This document shows, in pieces, positions 50,696 to 61,335 of a DNA stretch of 64,000 nucleotides (positions are counted from its first letter, which is position 1; each line of letters begins with the position of its first letter). The DNA lies in assembly GCA_910587035.1 (NCBI GenBank), contig CAJUMQ010000008.1, forward strand, positions 1 to 64,000, in the 5' to 3' direction. A program made the translations under genes and the position numbers. The notes beneath the pieces are model-generated. The model was not told the origin of the DNA. It ran no database searches and saw only the letters and a program-made list of their open reading frames with translations. This DNA is from an uncultured Desulfovibrio sp. (GTDB lineage Bacteria > Desulfobacterota > Desulfovibrionia > Desulfovibrionales > Desulfovibrionaceae).

Positions 50696-51886
50696 GTGAC
50701 TGAATTTGGCGATCTTGTAGCCGTAAGCTGGCGACAGATGGTGCGCACCCGCCCCTGGGGCGTGGTGCTGTCCATTGCCTTTGGCATTGCGGCCTTTCTC
50801 ATTCTGGGTGTGCTTGGCCAGGAAATACGCAAAAAACTGGGCGAGGACTTCCTGCTGATGGGCGGAGTCAATGTGCTGCGGGTTGTTATGGAGGATGACC
50901 GCCATCCCGGAACTCCTCCGCATTATTTTGGCGAAAACACCCTGCAGGAGATCCGCAAGCTGGACAATGTGGTCATGGCCGGCGCCAATGTGCGCTACTC
51001 CGCCCCATATTATCAGGCCATTGGCAAGGATAACCTGCCTGTGCATCTTGTTGGCGTGGATGAATTCTTCGTGCCCATCTATTATCTTGATGTAGAGGCC
51101 GGCCGCCCCTTTAATCATGAGGATGTGGAAAAAAAGCGCAGAATCTGCATGCTGGGGCACCAGGCCGCAGTTGAGCTTTTTGGCTCCCCGGAAGGCGCCA
51201 TTGGCAAATATGTCAACATGGGCAAGAATGATGTAGCCGAGGTGGTTGGCGTTCTCAATGGCGTAATGCTGGCCAGCTGGACCAGCTACGCCTTTTTGCC
51301 CTATACCACAATTCTGGAGCGGGGCATCTCCGAACCGGCCATGGATCGTCTGTTTGTGCTTGCGCGCAACTGGGAAAATGTGCCGGAACTTGCGGAAAAT
51401 ATTCTCAAAAAGGTGCACGAGCTGCAGGAGGCTCCATATGTCAATGTGGCCTACCAAAAAGAGCAGTTCAAGCGCATTGATGCCACATTTTTCTGGCTGG
51501 CCACCTTGCTCTGGCTGGCCATCGGCATGTCTTTCCTTCTGGGCGCCTTTGGCATCTGGTCCGGCACTTTCAGCTCCGTGCGCAGCCGCACCCATGAAAT
51601 AGGCCTGAAAAAGGCCATGGGCGCCACCAATATGGATATCATGGCGCAATTTCTGCTCGAGGCGCTTTTCAAGGCTGTGGCTGGCGGCCTGCTGGGTCTT
51701 GTAATAGGCATAATTGTAATTATGGTGGGCATCCATTATCTTGGCTGCCCCTTCCCCATGAGGGAGATTATCCTTTGCAGCGTGGGCAGTGTCCTTTTTT
51801 CGGCCATTCTCGGCATAGCCGGCGGCATTTATCCGGCCATGCGCGCCAGCAGAATGGATGTGGTGGATTCTCTCCGTTTTGAATAG
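50696..51886 (+). CDS. FtsX/MacB-type ABC permease
   Basis: A 396-residue permease with the MacB/LolC layout: membrane helix at about 22-45, a large periplasmic domain (MacB_PCD, about 46-265), then three helices (about 275-300, 325-350 and 365-385). VRSRTHEIGLKKAMGAT is the conserved coupling helix. The GTG directly follows the stop of the adaptor gene. It transmits ATP hydrolysis to the periplasmic adaptor; substrate may be a peptide, lipid or small molecule. Confidence 0.88.
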   Translation: MTEFGDLVAVSWRQMVRTRPWGVVLSIAFGIAAFLILGVLGQEIRKKLGEDFLLMGGVNVLRVVMEDDRHPGTPPHYFGENTLQEIRKLDNVVMAGANVRYSAPYYQAIGKDNLPVHLVGVDEFFVPIYYLDVEAGRPFNHEDVEKKRRICMLGHQAAVELFGSPEGAIGKYVNMGKNDVAEVVGVLNGVMLASWTSYAFLPYTTILERGISEPAMDRLFVLARNWENVPELAENILKKVHELQEAPYVNVAYQKEQFKRIDATFFWLATLLWLAIGMSFLLGAFGIWSGTFSSVRSRTHEIGLKKAMGATNMDIMAQFLLEALFKAVAGGLLGLVIGIIVIMVGIHYLGCPFPMREIILCSVGSVLFSAILGIAGGIYPAMRASRMDVVDSLRFE

Positions 51887-51941
51887 CTTGCGGCCGCGGG
51901 GCAGCTTTTTTTGACAACAAGCCATTGGTGGATTCCGGCTT

Positions 51942-52616
51942 ATGGATGAAGTAATAACCGGCAAGGATCTGCGCAAGTCCTACCCGACCCAGGGAGAGGT
52001 TTTGCGCGGGGTGGACATAAGTGTGCACCCTGGCGAATTTGTGGCCATAATGGGGCCATCCGGTTGCGGCAAGTCAACCCTTCTGCATCTTCTGGGGCTT
52101 CTGCATTCTCCCGATAGTGGTAATTTGCGTATTTTGGGCAAGGATGTGCAGCACCTCAGTCAGGATGATGCGACCATTTTTCGCAGGGAGAGCATGGGAT
52201 TCATCCTGCAGAGCAACAACATGTTTCCGCGGACAACTGTTTACGAAAACGTGGAGTTTCCCCTGATTTATCGCCGTGTGCCCAAGCATCTGCGCAAGGA
52301 CATGATTTTTGAGGCTCTGGATCATGTGCGTCTGACGTCCAAGCTGGAGTCCTGGAGCAACAGTCTGTCCGGCGGCGAGCAGCAAAGGGTTGCCATTGCT
52401 AGGGCACTCGTCAACAATCCCCGTATTTTGCTGGCGGATGAGCCAACTGGCGCCCTTGACAGCCAGAACAGCAATGCCCTTATGCGCCTTTTTCGCACCA
52501 TCTGCCAGGAGAGGCATGTGGCTATCGTTATGGTTACGCATGATCCCAAAATGGCCCAGTATTGCGATAATATCTATGGCCTGGAAGAGGGCCGCATCGT
52601 TAGTTCCAATGCCTGA
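51942..52616 (+). CDS. ABC transporter ATPase (MacB/LolD type)
   Basis: A 224-residue ATPase: Walker A GPSGCGKST at about 37-45, Q-loop ILQSNNMFP, signature LSGGEQQRVAIARAL, Walker B ILLADEPTGALD, and switch His in VTHDPKMA. It lies 55 bp after the permease and powers it. The separate ATPase and permease make this system closer to the LolCDE/ABC-export type than to fused MacB. Confidence 0.9.
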   Translation: MDEVITGKDLRKSYPTQGEVLRGVDISVHPGEFVAIMGPSGCGKSTLLHLLGLLHSPDSGNLRILGKDVQHLSQDDATIFRRESMGFILQSNNMFPRTTVYENVEFPLIYRRVPKHLRKDMIFEALDHVRLTSKLESWSNSLSGGEQQRVAIARALVNNPRILLADEPTGALDSQNSNALMRLFRTICQERHVAIVMVTHDPKMAQYCDNIYGLEEGRIVSSNA

Positions 52617-52680
52617 CGCGTGCGCATTGACGCGTGGATGATACATTTTAATCCCGGTTGGGAACTTCAAGGATGGTAAA

Positions 52681-53877
52681 ATGCTGGATGTAGAAAGCCA
52701 GATGCGGAAAATCAGGCGTGGAGCTGTGGAAATAATAGATGAGGATGAACTGCGCAAAAAGCTCTCACGCGGCACGCCCTTGCGCGTAAAGGTGGGGTTT
52801 GACCCCACTGCGCCGGATCTGCATCTTGGCCATACTGTTGTGATGCACAAAATGCGTCATTTCCAGGAGCTTGGCCATAAGATCATTTTTTTAATTGGCG
52901 ATTTCACAGGACGCATAGGCGATCCCAGCGGTCGCAACGAGACCAGGCCTCCCCTCACCGAAGAACAGGTTCTGGCCAATGCGGAGACCTACAAAAAACA
53001 GGTTTTTAAAATCCTTGACCCGGACTTGACAGAGATTGCCTTTAATTCCACCTGGTTTGGCAAAATGGATGCTGGGGATTTCATTCGACTCGCTTCCAGC
53101 TATACAGTTGCCAGGATACTCGAGCGGGATGACTTTGCCAAACGCTTTAGGGAGCAGAGGCCAATTTCCATTCATGAATTCCTCTATCCACTCTGTCAGG
53201 GCTACGATTCCTGCGCGCTTAAGGCAGATGTCGAAATGGGGGGCACAGACCAGAAATTCAACCTCCTTGTTGGCCGCAATCTGCAAAACCATTACGGGCA
53301 GGAAAGCCAGTGCATACTTACGATGCCATTGCTTGAAGGTACCGACGGTGTGCGCAAAATGTCCAAGTCCTGGGGTAACTATATTGGTATTGATGAAGAT
53401 CCGGCCTCCATGTATGGCAAGATCATGCGCATCTCTGACGATCTGATGTGGCGCTACTATGAGCTTCTTTCTTCTCTCGAGCTTGACGAGATCGAGAATC
53501 GCAAAATCCTGGTGGCCAATGGCGAGCTGCACCCCAAAGAGGTGAAGGAGGATCTGGCGCAGGAGATGGTGGCCCGCTACCATGGAGAGGATTTGGCAAA
53601 AGCCGAGCGCCAGAAATTTAATGCCGTGCATGTAGATGGCGGATTTCCTGCAGATGCGCCTTCTCTGACCGTAAAGCAGGGGCCGGATGCGGCGCCGGTG
53701 GCCTTTTTGACAGAATCCGGCCTTGCGGAGAGTCGCGGCGATGCCAAAAGGCAGATCTCCGCGGGCGCGCTGGCCATAAATGGAGAAAAATGCGCTGATC
53801 CCACCACCCCACTTGCAGTGGGGCAGTATCAGATCCGCCTGGGCAAAAAAAAGTTTCTTATTCTTGGGGTGGAGTAA
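52681..53877 (+). CDS. tyrS: tyrosyl-tRNA synthetase
   Basis: A 398-residue class I aminoacyl-tRNA synthetase. The nucleotide motif is HLGHTVVMHK, the second is KMSKSWGNYI, and a C-terminal S4 RNA-binding domain (ESRGDAKRQISAGALAINGEK) completes it. AAGGATGG precedes the ATG. It joins tyrosine to tRNA-Tyr. This is the longer TyrZ-like form. Confidence 0.95.
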   Translation: MLDVESQMRKIRRGAVEIIDEDELRKKLSRGTPLRVKVGFDPTAPDLHLGHTVVMHKMRHFQELGHKIIFLIGDFTGRIGDPSGRNETRPPLTEEQVLANAETYKKQVFKILDPDLTEIAFNSTWFGKMDAGDFIRLASSYTVARILERDDFAKRFREQRPISIHEFLYPLCQGYDSCALKADVEMGGTDQKFNLLVGRNLQNHYGQESQCILTMPLLEGTDGVRKMSKSWGNYIGIDEDPASMYGKIMRISDDLMWRYYELLSSLELDEIENRKILVANGELHPKEVKEDLAQEMVARYHGEDLAKAERQKFNAVHVDGGFPADAPSLTVKQGPDAAPVAFLTESGLAESRGDAKRQISAGALAINGEKCADPTTPLAVGQYQIRLGKKKFLILGVE

Positions 53878-53909
53878 TTTTCCGATAAATTCAAGTTGGG
53901 GGGCACGCT

Positions 53910-55169
53910 ATGCGCAAGCTTTATGTGGCAATGGTCGGTCTGCCGGGACGCGGAAAATCCACAATGGCCAGACGCATCAGGGATGGTCTCCTCTCCGAGG
54001 GCATAAGCGCGCGCATATTCAACAATGGCGATGTGCGTCGGCAGCTCCTGGGCGCCGAATCCACGGAGCCGGATTTTTATAACCCTGACAACAGCTTCGG
54101 GCGCGAGGCAAGAGAGCTCATCTGCCGACGTAATCTTGAAAATGCCCAGGACTGGCTCAGGGAAGGCGGCGAAGTCGCCATTCTCGATGCCACCAATGCC
54201 AGCCGGACGCGCCGCAAATTCATAGAGAATACCCTGCGCGATCATCCTGTGCTTTTTGTTGAATGCGTGAATGAGGATCCCCTGCTTCTTAATGCCTGCA
54301 TACGCCGCAAGGCGGACCTCCCGGAATATGCGCAATACAGCAAGGAGGATGCCCTTGCCAGTTTTATGAAGCGCATATCCTATTATGAAACAATTTATGA
54401 TCATCTTGGCGAAGAAAAATACTGGATGTGCGTGGATTCCACAGCCAACAGGGTGCTGGATGAAAAACCATGCGAAAGCTCGCCATATTATGCCGCAATT
54501 CGTGAAATTGTTGTCAGCATGTGGGTTAAAAATCTGTATCTTGCCAGACATGGCCAGACGGAATTTAACATTCAGGGCCGCATAGGCGGCGACCCCCCCC
54601 TAACCTCCAAGGGCCGCGCGCAGGCGCAGGCTCTGGCGCGGCATATGCAGTCCGTGCCCATAGATTGGGTTTTTACCTCGACACGCATGCGCTCCCATGA
54701 GACAGCCGCCCCATTGCTGGAAAGCCATCCCCACGCCCATGTGATGGCGCTGCGCGAGTTCGACGAGATCTGGGCCGGTGATTGCGAAAACATGCTCTAT
54801 TCGGAAATCCGCGAAAAAATGCCAGAAGTGACAGCTGGAAGAAATGCCAATAAATACAGTTATATGTATCCAAATGGCGAAAGTTATGCCATACTGCAGG
54901 AGCGTGTGCGTCGTGGGCTGCGCAGGGCTCTCTTTCTGGCCGGGGATTCTCCCCTGATTATTGTTGGCCACCAGGCCATCAACCGTGTTCTGCTCTCACT
55001 CTTTCTAAGGCAGCGCACAGAAGATGTGCCATATATCCACATCCCCCAAAATCAGTACTTCCATATCGAAATGACTCCCAGCCGCAAGCTCTTTGAGCGT
55101 ATCCCCTATGAAAGCGGACCAACACGCCCCTTGGATACGGCGCTTAAAGATCCCCAGATCTATTCATGA
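53910..55169 (+). CDS. 6-phosphofructo-2-kinase / fructose-2,6-bisphosphatase
   Basis: A 419-residue bifunctional protein. Residues 1-200 are the kinase: Walker A GLPGRGKST at 10-18, FNNGDVRRQ, and LDATNASRTRR; residues about 208-400 are a histidine-phosphatase domain with RHGQTEFN (Arg213, His214), a second acidic motif FDEIWAGDCENM and a second His in VGHQAINR. The order is that of the animal/plant-type enzyme that makes and breaks fructose-2,6-bisphosphate. Such fusions are rare in bacteria but occur in Desulfovibrio. Whether it controls glycolysis here is not known. It follows tyrS by 32 bp. Confidence 0.85.
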   Translation: MRKLYVAMVGLPGRGKSTMARRIRDGLLSEGISARIFNNGDVRRQLLGAESTEPDFYNPDNSFGREARELICRRNLENAQDWLREGGEVAILDATNASRTRRKFIENTLRDHPVLFVECVNEDPLLLNACIRRKADLPEYAQYSKEDALASFMKRISYYETIYDHLGEEKYWMCVDSTANRVLDEKPCESSPYYAAIREIVVSMWVKNLYLARHGQTEFNIQGRIGGDPPLTSKGRAQAQALARHMQSVPIDWVFTSTRMRSHETAAPLLESHPHAHVMALREFDEIWAGDCENMLYSEIREKMPEVTAGRNANKYSYMYPNGESYAILQERVRRGLRRALFLAGDSPLIIVGHQAINRVLLSLFLRQRTEDVPYIHIPQNQYFHIEMTPSRKLFERIPYESGPTRPLDTALKDPQIYS

Positions 55170-55282
55170 TGGCAGGCAGATCTGGGTTCAGCCACAGTGG
55201 GACGAGACTGTAATACACCCCCGTTTGCCTGCTATTTGCTAGATTATTCTTACTGATCTGAAATTTTTGCAGGTGATAAAAA

Positions 55283-55313
55283 AATCCGGCTGGACAATAT
55301 CCAGCCGGATTTT
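55283..55313. terminator. bidirectional terminator between the PFK-2/FBPase-2 gene and fusA
   Basis: A 13-bp perfect stem (55283-55295 with 55301-55313) with a 5-base loop, A-rich on the left and T-rich on the right; it would end both convergent transcripts. Confidence 0.85.
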
Positions 55314-55336
55314 GATGTATTGGGGTTTGCGCTTTT

Positions 55337-57415
<2,079 letters not shown>

Positions 57416-57581
57416 GGTAAGTCCTCCATGCCGGCCTGACAGCCGGACATTCTCCACAAGGCCGCCACCTCAAAAAGGCAGCGGCCTTGCGAAAATTATT
57501 TTTGCCATCCGGTTTCAAAAACTGGATGCATTATTCAAGGCTTAAAAACAGCATGCGATTTGTGTACGCCATCAGGAGCTT

Positions 57582-58052
57582 TTACCAGCGGTAATGGGCA
57601 AAAGCCTTGTTGGCATCGGCCATGCGGTGCGTGTCTTCACGTTTTTTGACAGCGCCGCCACGGCCATTGTAGGCATCAAGCAATTCATTGGATAATTTGG
57701 CTGTCATGCCCTTTTCGCCCCGCGAACGGGCATAATTGATGAGCCAGCGAATGGACAGGGACACCTGCCGCTCCGGGCGGACCTCCATGGGAACCTGGTA
57801 TGTTGCGCCACCAACACGCCTGGCCTTGACTTCCATGTGCGGCTTTACATTGTCCAGCGCCTTTTCAAAGGCGCGCATCGGCTCTTCGCCTGTTTTCTCC
57901 GCCAGATTGTCAAGTGCGCTATAAAAAATCTTTTCCGCCGCACCCTTTTTGCCATCATACATCAGGCGATTTACAAACTTGGTGACCAGCTTGCTGGCAT
58001 ATATCGGATCAGGCAAAACTTCTCTTTTGGGGACCGGGCCCTTGCGTGGCAT
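57582..58052 (-). CDS. rpsG: 30S ribosomal protein S7
   Basis: A 156-residue protein, start MPRKGPVPKREVLPDPIY, with the conserved RVGGATYQVPMEV and ending KAFAHYRW. It binds 16S rRNA and initiates assembly of the 30S head. AAGGAG lies ahead of the ATG at 58052. The 166-bp gap to fusA has no gene. Confidence 0.97.
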   Translation of the reverse strand: MPRKGPVPKREVLPDPIYASKLVTKFVNRLMYDGKKGAAEKIFYSALDNLAEKTGEEPMRAFEKALDNVKPHMEVKARRVGGATYQVPMEVRPERQVSLSIRWLINYARSRGEKGMTAKLSNELLDAYNGRGGAVKKREDTHRMADANKAFAHYRW

Positions 58053-58138
58053 GGGGTTCTCCTTTGCTTTTTCATGATGCGACCAACCCCGCGAAACGAA
58101 TGCGTTCCGCATGGCCACATCATTGGATTAAAATTATC

Positions 58139-58510
58139 TTATTTGGGTCTCTTTGTGCCGTATTTGGAGCGGCTCTTGCGGCGATCCGCGACACCGGAGG
58201 CGTCAAGGGTGCCACGAATGATATGATAGCGCACGCCGGGCAGGTCCTTTACACGGCCGCCACGAATAAGCACCACCGAGTGCTCCTGCAGATTGTGGCC
58301 TTCGCCCGGAATGTACGCGGTCACTTCAATGCCATTGGTGAGGCGCACACGGGCAACCTTGCGCAATGCCGAGTTCGGCTTCTTTGGCGTGGTGGTGTAC
58401 ACGCGGGTGCAAACTCCACGTTTTTGCGGGCAGCCCTGCAGGGCAGGGGTCTTTTTACGCTTGATTACCGGTTCGCGCTCAGTATGTATGAGCTGATTAA
58501 TTGTGGGCAT
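58139..58510 (-). CDS. rpsL: 30S ribosomal protein S12
   Basis: A 123-residue decoding-centre protein: MPTINQLI, TTPKKPNSALRKVARVRL, and GGRVKDLPGVRYHIIRG. The Lys residues in TPKKPNS and GRVKDLPG are unchanged, which is the streptomycin-sensitive form. It is the first gene of the operon with rpsG and fusA. Confidence 0.97.
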   Translation of the reverse strand: MPTINQLIHTEREPVIKRKKTPALQGCPQKRGVCTRVYTTTPKKPNSALRKVARVRLTNGIEVTAYIPGEGHNLQEHSVVLIRGGRVKDLPGVRYHIIRGTLDASGVADRRKSRSKYGTKRPK

Positions 58511-58637
58511 GCCTACCTCCTGAAAAATGCGACAGCCAGCCTTGAATTTGGGCAGGAGGCATTGTCTGCTGCCTGCCAGCCCCTGTATTTTCAGCCATTA
58601 TGGCCCATTCTGCTACAGACAAAATATCAAGAGCGGT

Positions 58638-58666
58638 TATCTAGACCAAATCTCAAATTTTGTCAA
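58638..58666 (-). promoter_or_regulatory. promoter of the rpsL-rpsG-fusA operon
   Basis: On the minus strand a perfect TTGACA (58666-58661), 17-base spacer, TAGATA (58643-58638), about 128 bases before rpsL. Confidence 0.7.
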
Positions 58667-58756
58667 ATGCGGCTTGGGAATATTTTGCATTGCCGGCTCC
58701 TTTGGAGTAGAAAATGAAAAAATTAAATTTGCCATATCATTATCGGGAGCATATAG

Positions 58757-59602
58757 ATGCAACAAAAACGTGAACTGCCCATCGGCCTGTTTGATTCCGG
58801 CGTGGGCGGCCTGACTGTATTCAAGGCCATAGCGGATCTGATGCCCAATGAACATCTGATCTATCTTGGCGATACCGCGCGTGTGCCCTATGGCACAAAA
58901 AGCCCTGAAACCATTGTACGCTACACGCAGATGGCGGCTTCGGCTCTCATTGAACTTGGCATAAAAATGCTTGTCATCGCCTGCAATACGGCCACATCTG
59001 CGGCTTTGCCCATTCTCCGGGCGGCCTTTGCCCCCATGCCTGTCATTGGCGTGGTGGAACCTGGCGCCAGGGCGGCTGTGGCCGCAAGCAAAAATGGCCG
59101 CATAGCAGTCATAGGCACGGAGGCCACCATTAATGGCATGGCGTACCAGCGGGCGATTCAGGCCATCCACCCCCAGGCAAAAGTCACTGCCAGGGCCTGC
59201 ACACTTTTTGTGCCTCTGGCTGAGGAGGGTTGGGTATCCGGCTCGGTGCCGCTTGGTGTGGCGCAAAAATATCTTGGCGATATATTTGATAGTGCCGCTT
59301 TGGATGCAAGGCCGGATACACTGTTGCTGGGCTGCACCCATTTTCCTCTGCTCCTTGAGGTATTGCGTGAGACAACAGGGCCGGATGTCAGCATAGTTGA
59401 TTCCGCAAGCGCCACAGCTGTGGACGTGGCCAGGAAACTTGAGGAACTGGATATGACCCGCACAGACGCCAGCCGCCCCCGCAAGCTGTTTCTGACCACC
59501 GACAATCTGGAGCGGTTCCGGGCCACAGGCGGCATGTTTCTCGGCAGCGACATGCGCAGCGAACAGGTGGAGCTGGTTGACCTTTGCAGGAGCAAGCAGT
59601 AG
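58757..59602 (+). CDS. murI: glutamate racemase
   Basis: A 281-residue enzyme that makes D-glutamate for peptidoglycan. The two catalytic Cys are in VIACNTATSAALP and LLGCTHFPLL, and the N terminus shows GLFDSGVGGLTV. GGGAG lies about 9 bases before the ATG. It is a single gene divergent from the str operon. Confidence 0.95.
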   Translation: MQQKRELPIGLFDSGVGGLTVFKAIADLMPNEHLIYLGDTARVPYGTKSPETIVRYTQMAASALIELGIKMLVIACNTATSAALPILRAAFAPMPVIGVVEPGARAAVAASKNGRIAVIGTEATINGMAYQRAIQAIHPQAKVTARACTLFVPLAEEGWVSGSVPLGVAQKYLGDIFDSAALDARPDTLLLGCTHFPLLLEVLRETTGPDVSIVDSASATAVDVARKLEELDMTRTDASRPRKLFLTTDNLERFRATGGMFLGSDMRSEQVELVDLCRSKQ

Positions 59603-59995
59603 AAGGCTGGCGCGGTCCCGTCTGGCCTGAATCCTGGGCTGCGCCCAAAAATTACATTAAAAACAGTAAAATATGAAAACTTTCAGTTGACAGCTCAATG
59701 TGCATTTTTTAGAAAGACATATCTTGTAACATGCTTTTTAGAGTATTTTTATTTTGAAAGTGCTCTGGCGGATGCTCGCGCCCAATGAGCCTGAAAACCA
59801 TGCTTTTCTGGCGAAATGATGGCAGCGCTCCGGTTAAAATTTGTAAAAATTTAAACGTAAAAAGCTATAATGACTGGGAATCCCGCCTTGTTGCCCGGTC
59901 TGAGCTTTTTTGGGCGTGCCGGCTCCTGCCGGCTCCAGCGTTGGCCATGCGCATGACGCAGTCCATAAATTGAACACATATGACAGGAGAATCCC
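59603..59995 (+). promoter_or_regulatory. intergenic region with two candidate hup promoters
   Basis: This 393-bp stretch has no convincing gene. TTGACA (59687-59692) with TAGAAA (59710-59715) at 17 bases is one candidate promoter; TTGTAA (59841-59846) with a perfect TATAAT (59866-59871) at 19 bases is the other. The leader then contains two GCCGGC units (near 59928-59943) that can form a hairpin just upstream of the HU gene. Confidence 0.5.
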
Positions 59996-60271
59996 ATGAC
60001 AAAAGCCGAGCTGGTCGATAAAATTTATGCCAAGGCCGCATTGCCTTCAAAAGCCAAGGCCGAGGAGGCTCTGGATGCCGTGATTTCCTGCCTGCGCGAT
60101 GCGCTGGTGGCCGGCGATACCGTAACTTTCACAGGTTTTGGCAGCTTCAAGGTCAATACCCGCGCAGCCCGCAAGGGCCGCAACCCCCGCACGAGGGAAG
60201 AGATAGACATTCCCGAAAGCAAGGTTGTCAAGTTCACCCCGGGCAAGACCCTGAAGGATGCCATAAACTAG
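59996..60271 (+). CDS. hup: HU-family DNA-binding protein
   Basis: A 91-residue histone-like protein. It begins MTKAELVDKIYAKA and has GFGSFKVNTRAARKGRNPRTREEI, the beta-arm with the Arg-Asn-Pro tip that bends DNA. AGGAGA lies 5-10 bases before the ATG. Its TAG stop is made by the CTAG that begins hairpin repeat copy 4. Confidence 0.96.
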   Translation: MTKAELVDKIYAKAALPSKAKAEEALDAVISCLRDALVAGDTVTFTGFGSFKVNTRAARKGRNPRTREEIDIPESKVVKFTPGKTLKDAIN

Positions 60272-60409
60272 TGAGATGTCATGTTTTTACTGTCGTAAAA
60301 ACATGAAGATCGCCAGGCAGAACCGTTGTTTTTGCCTGGATCTGGCCGCCCAGGGCGGCTCCCAATCCCTTTTCGGGATTACGGCTATTGTCGCTTGATG
60401 CGATACTGG
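60268..60409 (+). repeat. multi-hairpin CTAG repeat, copy 4
   Basis: It starts with CTAGTG at the hup stop and ends with the worn TACTGG at 60404-60409. Hairpin 1 equals that of copy 2 apart from its loop. Hairpin 2 has a different stem (CCAGGCA 60313-60319, TGCCTGG 60333-60339) that still pairs. Hairpin 3 keeps GCCGCC/GGCGGC with a changed loop, and hairpin 4 is AATCCC/GGGATT at 60364-60380. Confidence 0.8.
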
Positions 60410-60587
60410 CTGACTACGTTTCGGGGTACCGCGTACCCCTGAGGGTCAACCCCAATGCGCCCTCCGCGCGTGATTGATTGCGCGCGCCAGACATTTCTTT
60501 TCGCTTTGGCATTTTCCCGCAGGCTGTTCATCAACCGCGGGAAAATGCCTTTATATCCTTTATAGTATCGAAATTCATCGTCTATAA
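60410..60587. other. hairpin-rich non-coding stretch
   Basis: Further perfect inverted repeats follow repeat copy 4: GGGGTAC/GTACCCC (60423-60439) and a 13-bp pair, 60508-60520 with 60537-60549, with a 16-base loop; a GCGCG pair lies near 60466-60486. The open frame across it on the minus strand is made of repeat sequence and has no ribosome site, so I do not call a gene. Confidence 0.55.
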
Positions 60588-60658
60588 CATGTAGCAGTTG
60601 AAATTGTCCCAATTTCAACCCTACTGCCTGGCGCTTCACAGCAGACGCGGTTTTGCTG
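60588..60658 (+). repeat. 72-bp repeat, copy A
   Basis: It shares about 75-80 percent identity by eye with 61223-61294 and is in the same orientation. Its left part is a perfect 10-bp hairpin (GTTGAAATTG 60597-60606, CAATTTCAAC 60610-60619, 3-base loop). It lies about 190 bp upstream of the sigma-54 promoter. Confidence 0.7.
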
Positions 60659-60849
60659 TTCTCTATTGTTCGCTCCGTCCGCTCCCGCGGTCTGGTTTTG
60701 GCAAATAAATGAGGGCATACATATTTACTGGCGACTGTAGAAAAAATGAACAGCCACGCTCCGGGCTGTATAAAAGCCATGCACCCCCATGTTATTTAAG
60801 TTTTGCTAAAAATATTTATATATCAGTATGTTATCATCGCAAAACGAAC

Positions 60850-60865
60850 TGGCACGCACCTTGCT
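60850..60865 (+). promoter_or_regulatory. sigma-54 (RpoN) promoter
   Basis: TGGCACG, four bases, TTGCT matches the sigma-54 consensus fully: GG at 60851-60852 and GC at 60863-60864 with exactly 10 bases between. Upstream, an AT-rich stretch lies between inverted 7-mers GTTTTGC (60800-60806) and GCAAAAC (60839-60845), possibly for an activator or a bending protein. Transcription should start near 60877, rightwards. No protein gene follows on that strand. Confidence 0.75.
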
Positions 60866-61222
60866 ATATATCTGGCATGAGCGCAATGAAAGCGCAAAAA
60901 AAATTTATAGGGTAAACCGGAAAAATCTGGGGTCAAAGGAGAGCCGCCCTGGCGGAAAGCCTGGACACCAGCAAGATATAGCAATCCGCCAGTGGCGGTA
61001 CAAATAAATCAATGAGGCGCCAATGAAGCAAAGGTAGCGGCGACCCTGCCAATAACGCCGCATCCCTCCCTTTGAGATTTCCCACCCTTACAAATTCTTC
61101 CCTTTATCCCATCGTAAATATCCTTCCATCCCGGCCATCGCAATGCGGTGGCCGCCTGTCTTTAAAGCATATTGCGTTTAATTTTTTATGAAATTTTAAA
61201 CACTGCGCTGCCATCATTATGG

Positions 61223-61294
61223 CATGTATCAGTTGAAATTGTCCCAATCGCAACCATATGGCCTGCCGCTTCACAGCAGGACATGGTTTTGCTG
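61223..61294 (+). repeat. 72-bp repeat, copy B
   Basis: It aligns with copy A from CATGTA to GGTTTTGCTG, with small substitutions and one base of length difference. The 10-bp hairpin of copy A is imperfect here (two mismatches). It would lie within the proposed RNA. Confidence 0.7.
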
Positions 61295-61335
61295 CCGCTA
61301 TTGGCCGCCCCCCGCTCTCCCTGCAGGACCCATAT

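Noticed and set aside
59785..59973. 62-codon frame upstream of hup
   Set aside because: No ribosome site, and it spans the TATAAT and hairpin of the hup leader.
60385..60780. 131-codon minus-strand frame with AVKRQAVGLKLGQFQLLH
   Set aside because: A similar peptide occurs at 61104-61415, but only because both cover the 72-bp DNA repeat; the frames differ by an indel upstream, there is no ribosome site, and the rest is hairpin sequence.
60930..61070. Possible riboswitch (GEMM-like GGTAGCGG segment near 61030, cobalamin-like CCGCCAGTGG segment)
   Set aside because: The other conserved parts of both classes are absent or in the wrong order, and no gene follows on that strand.
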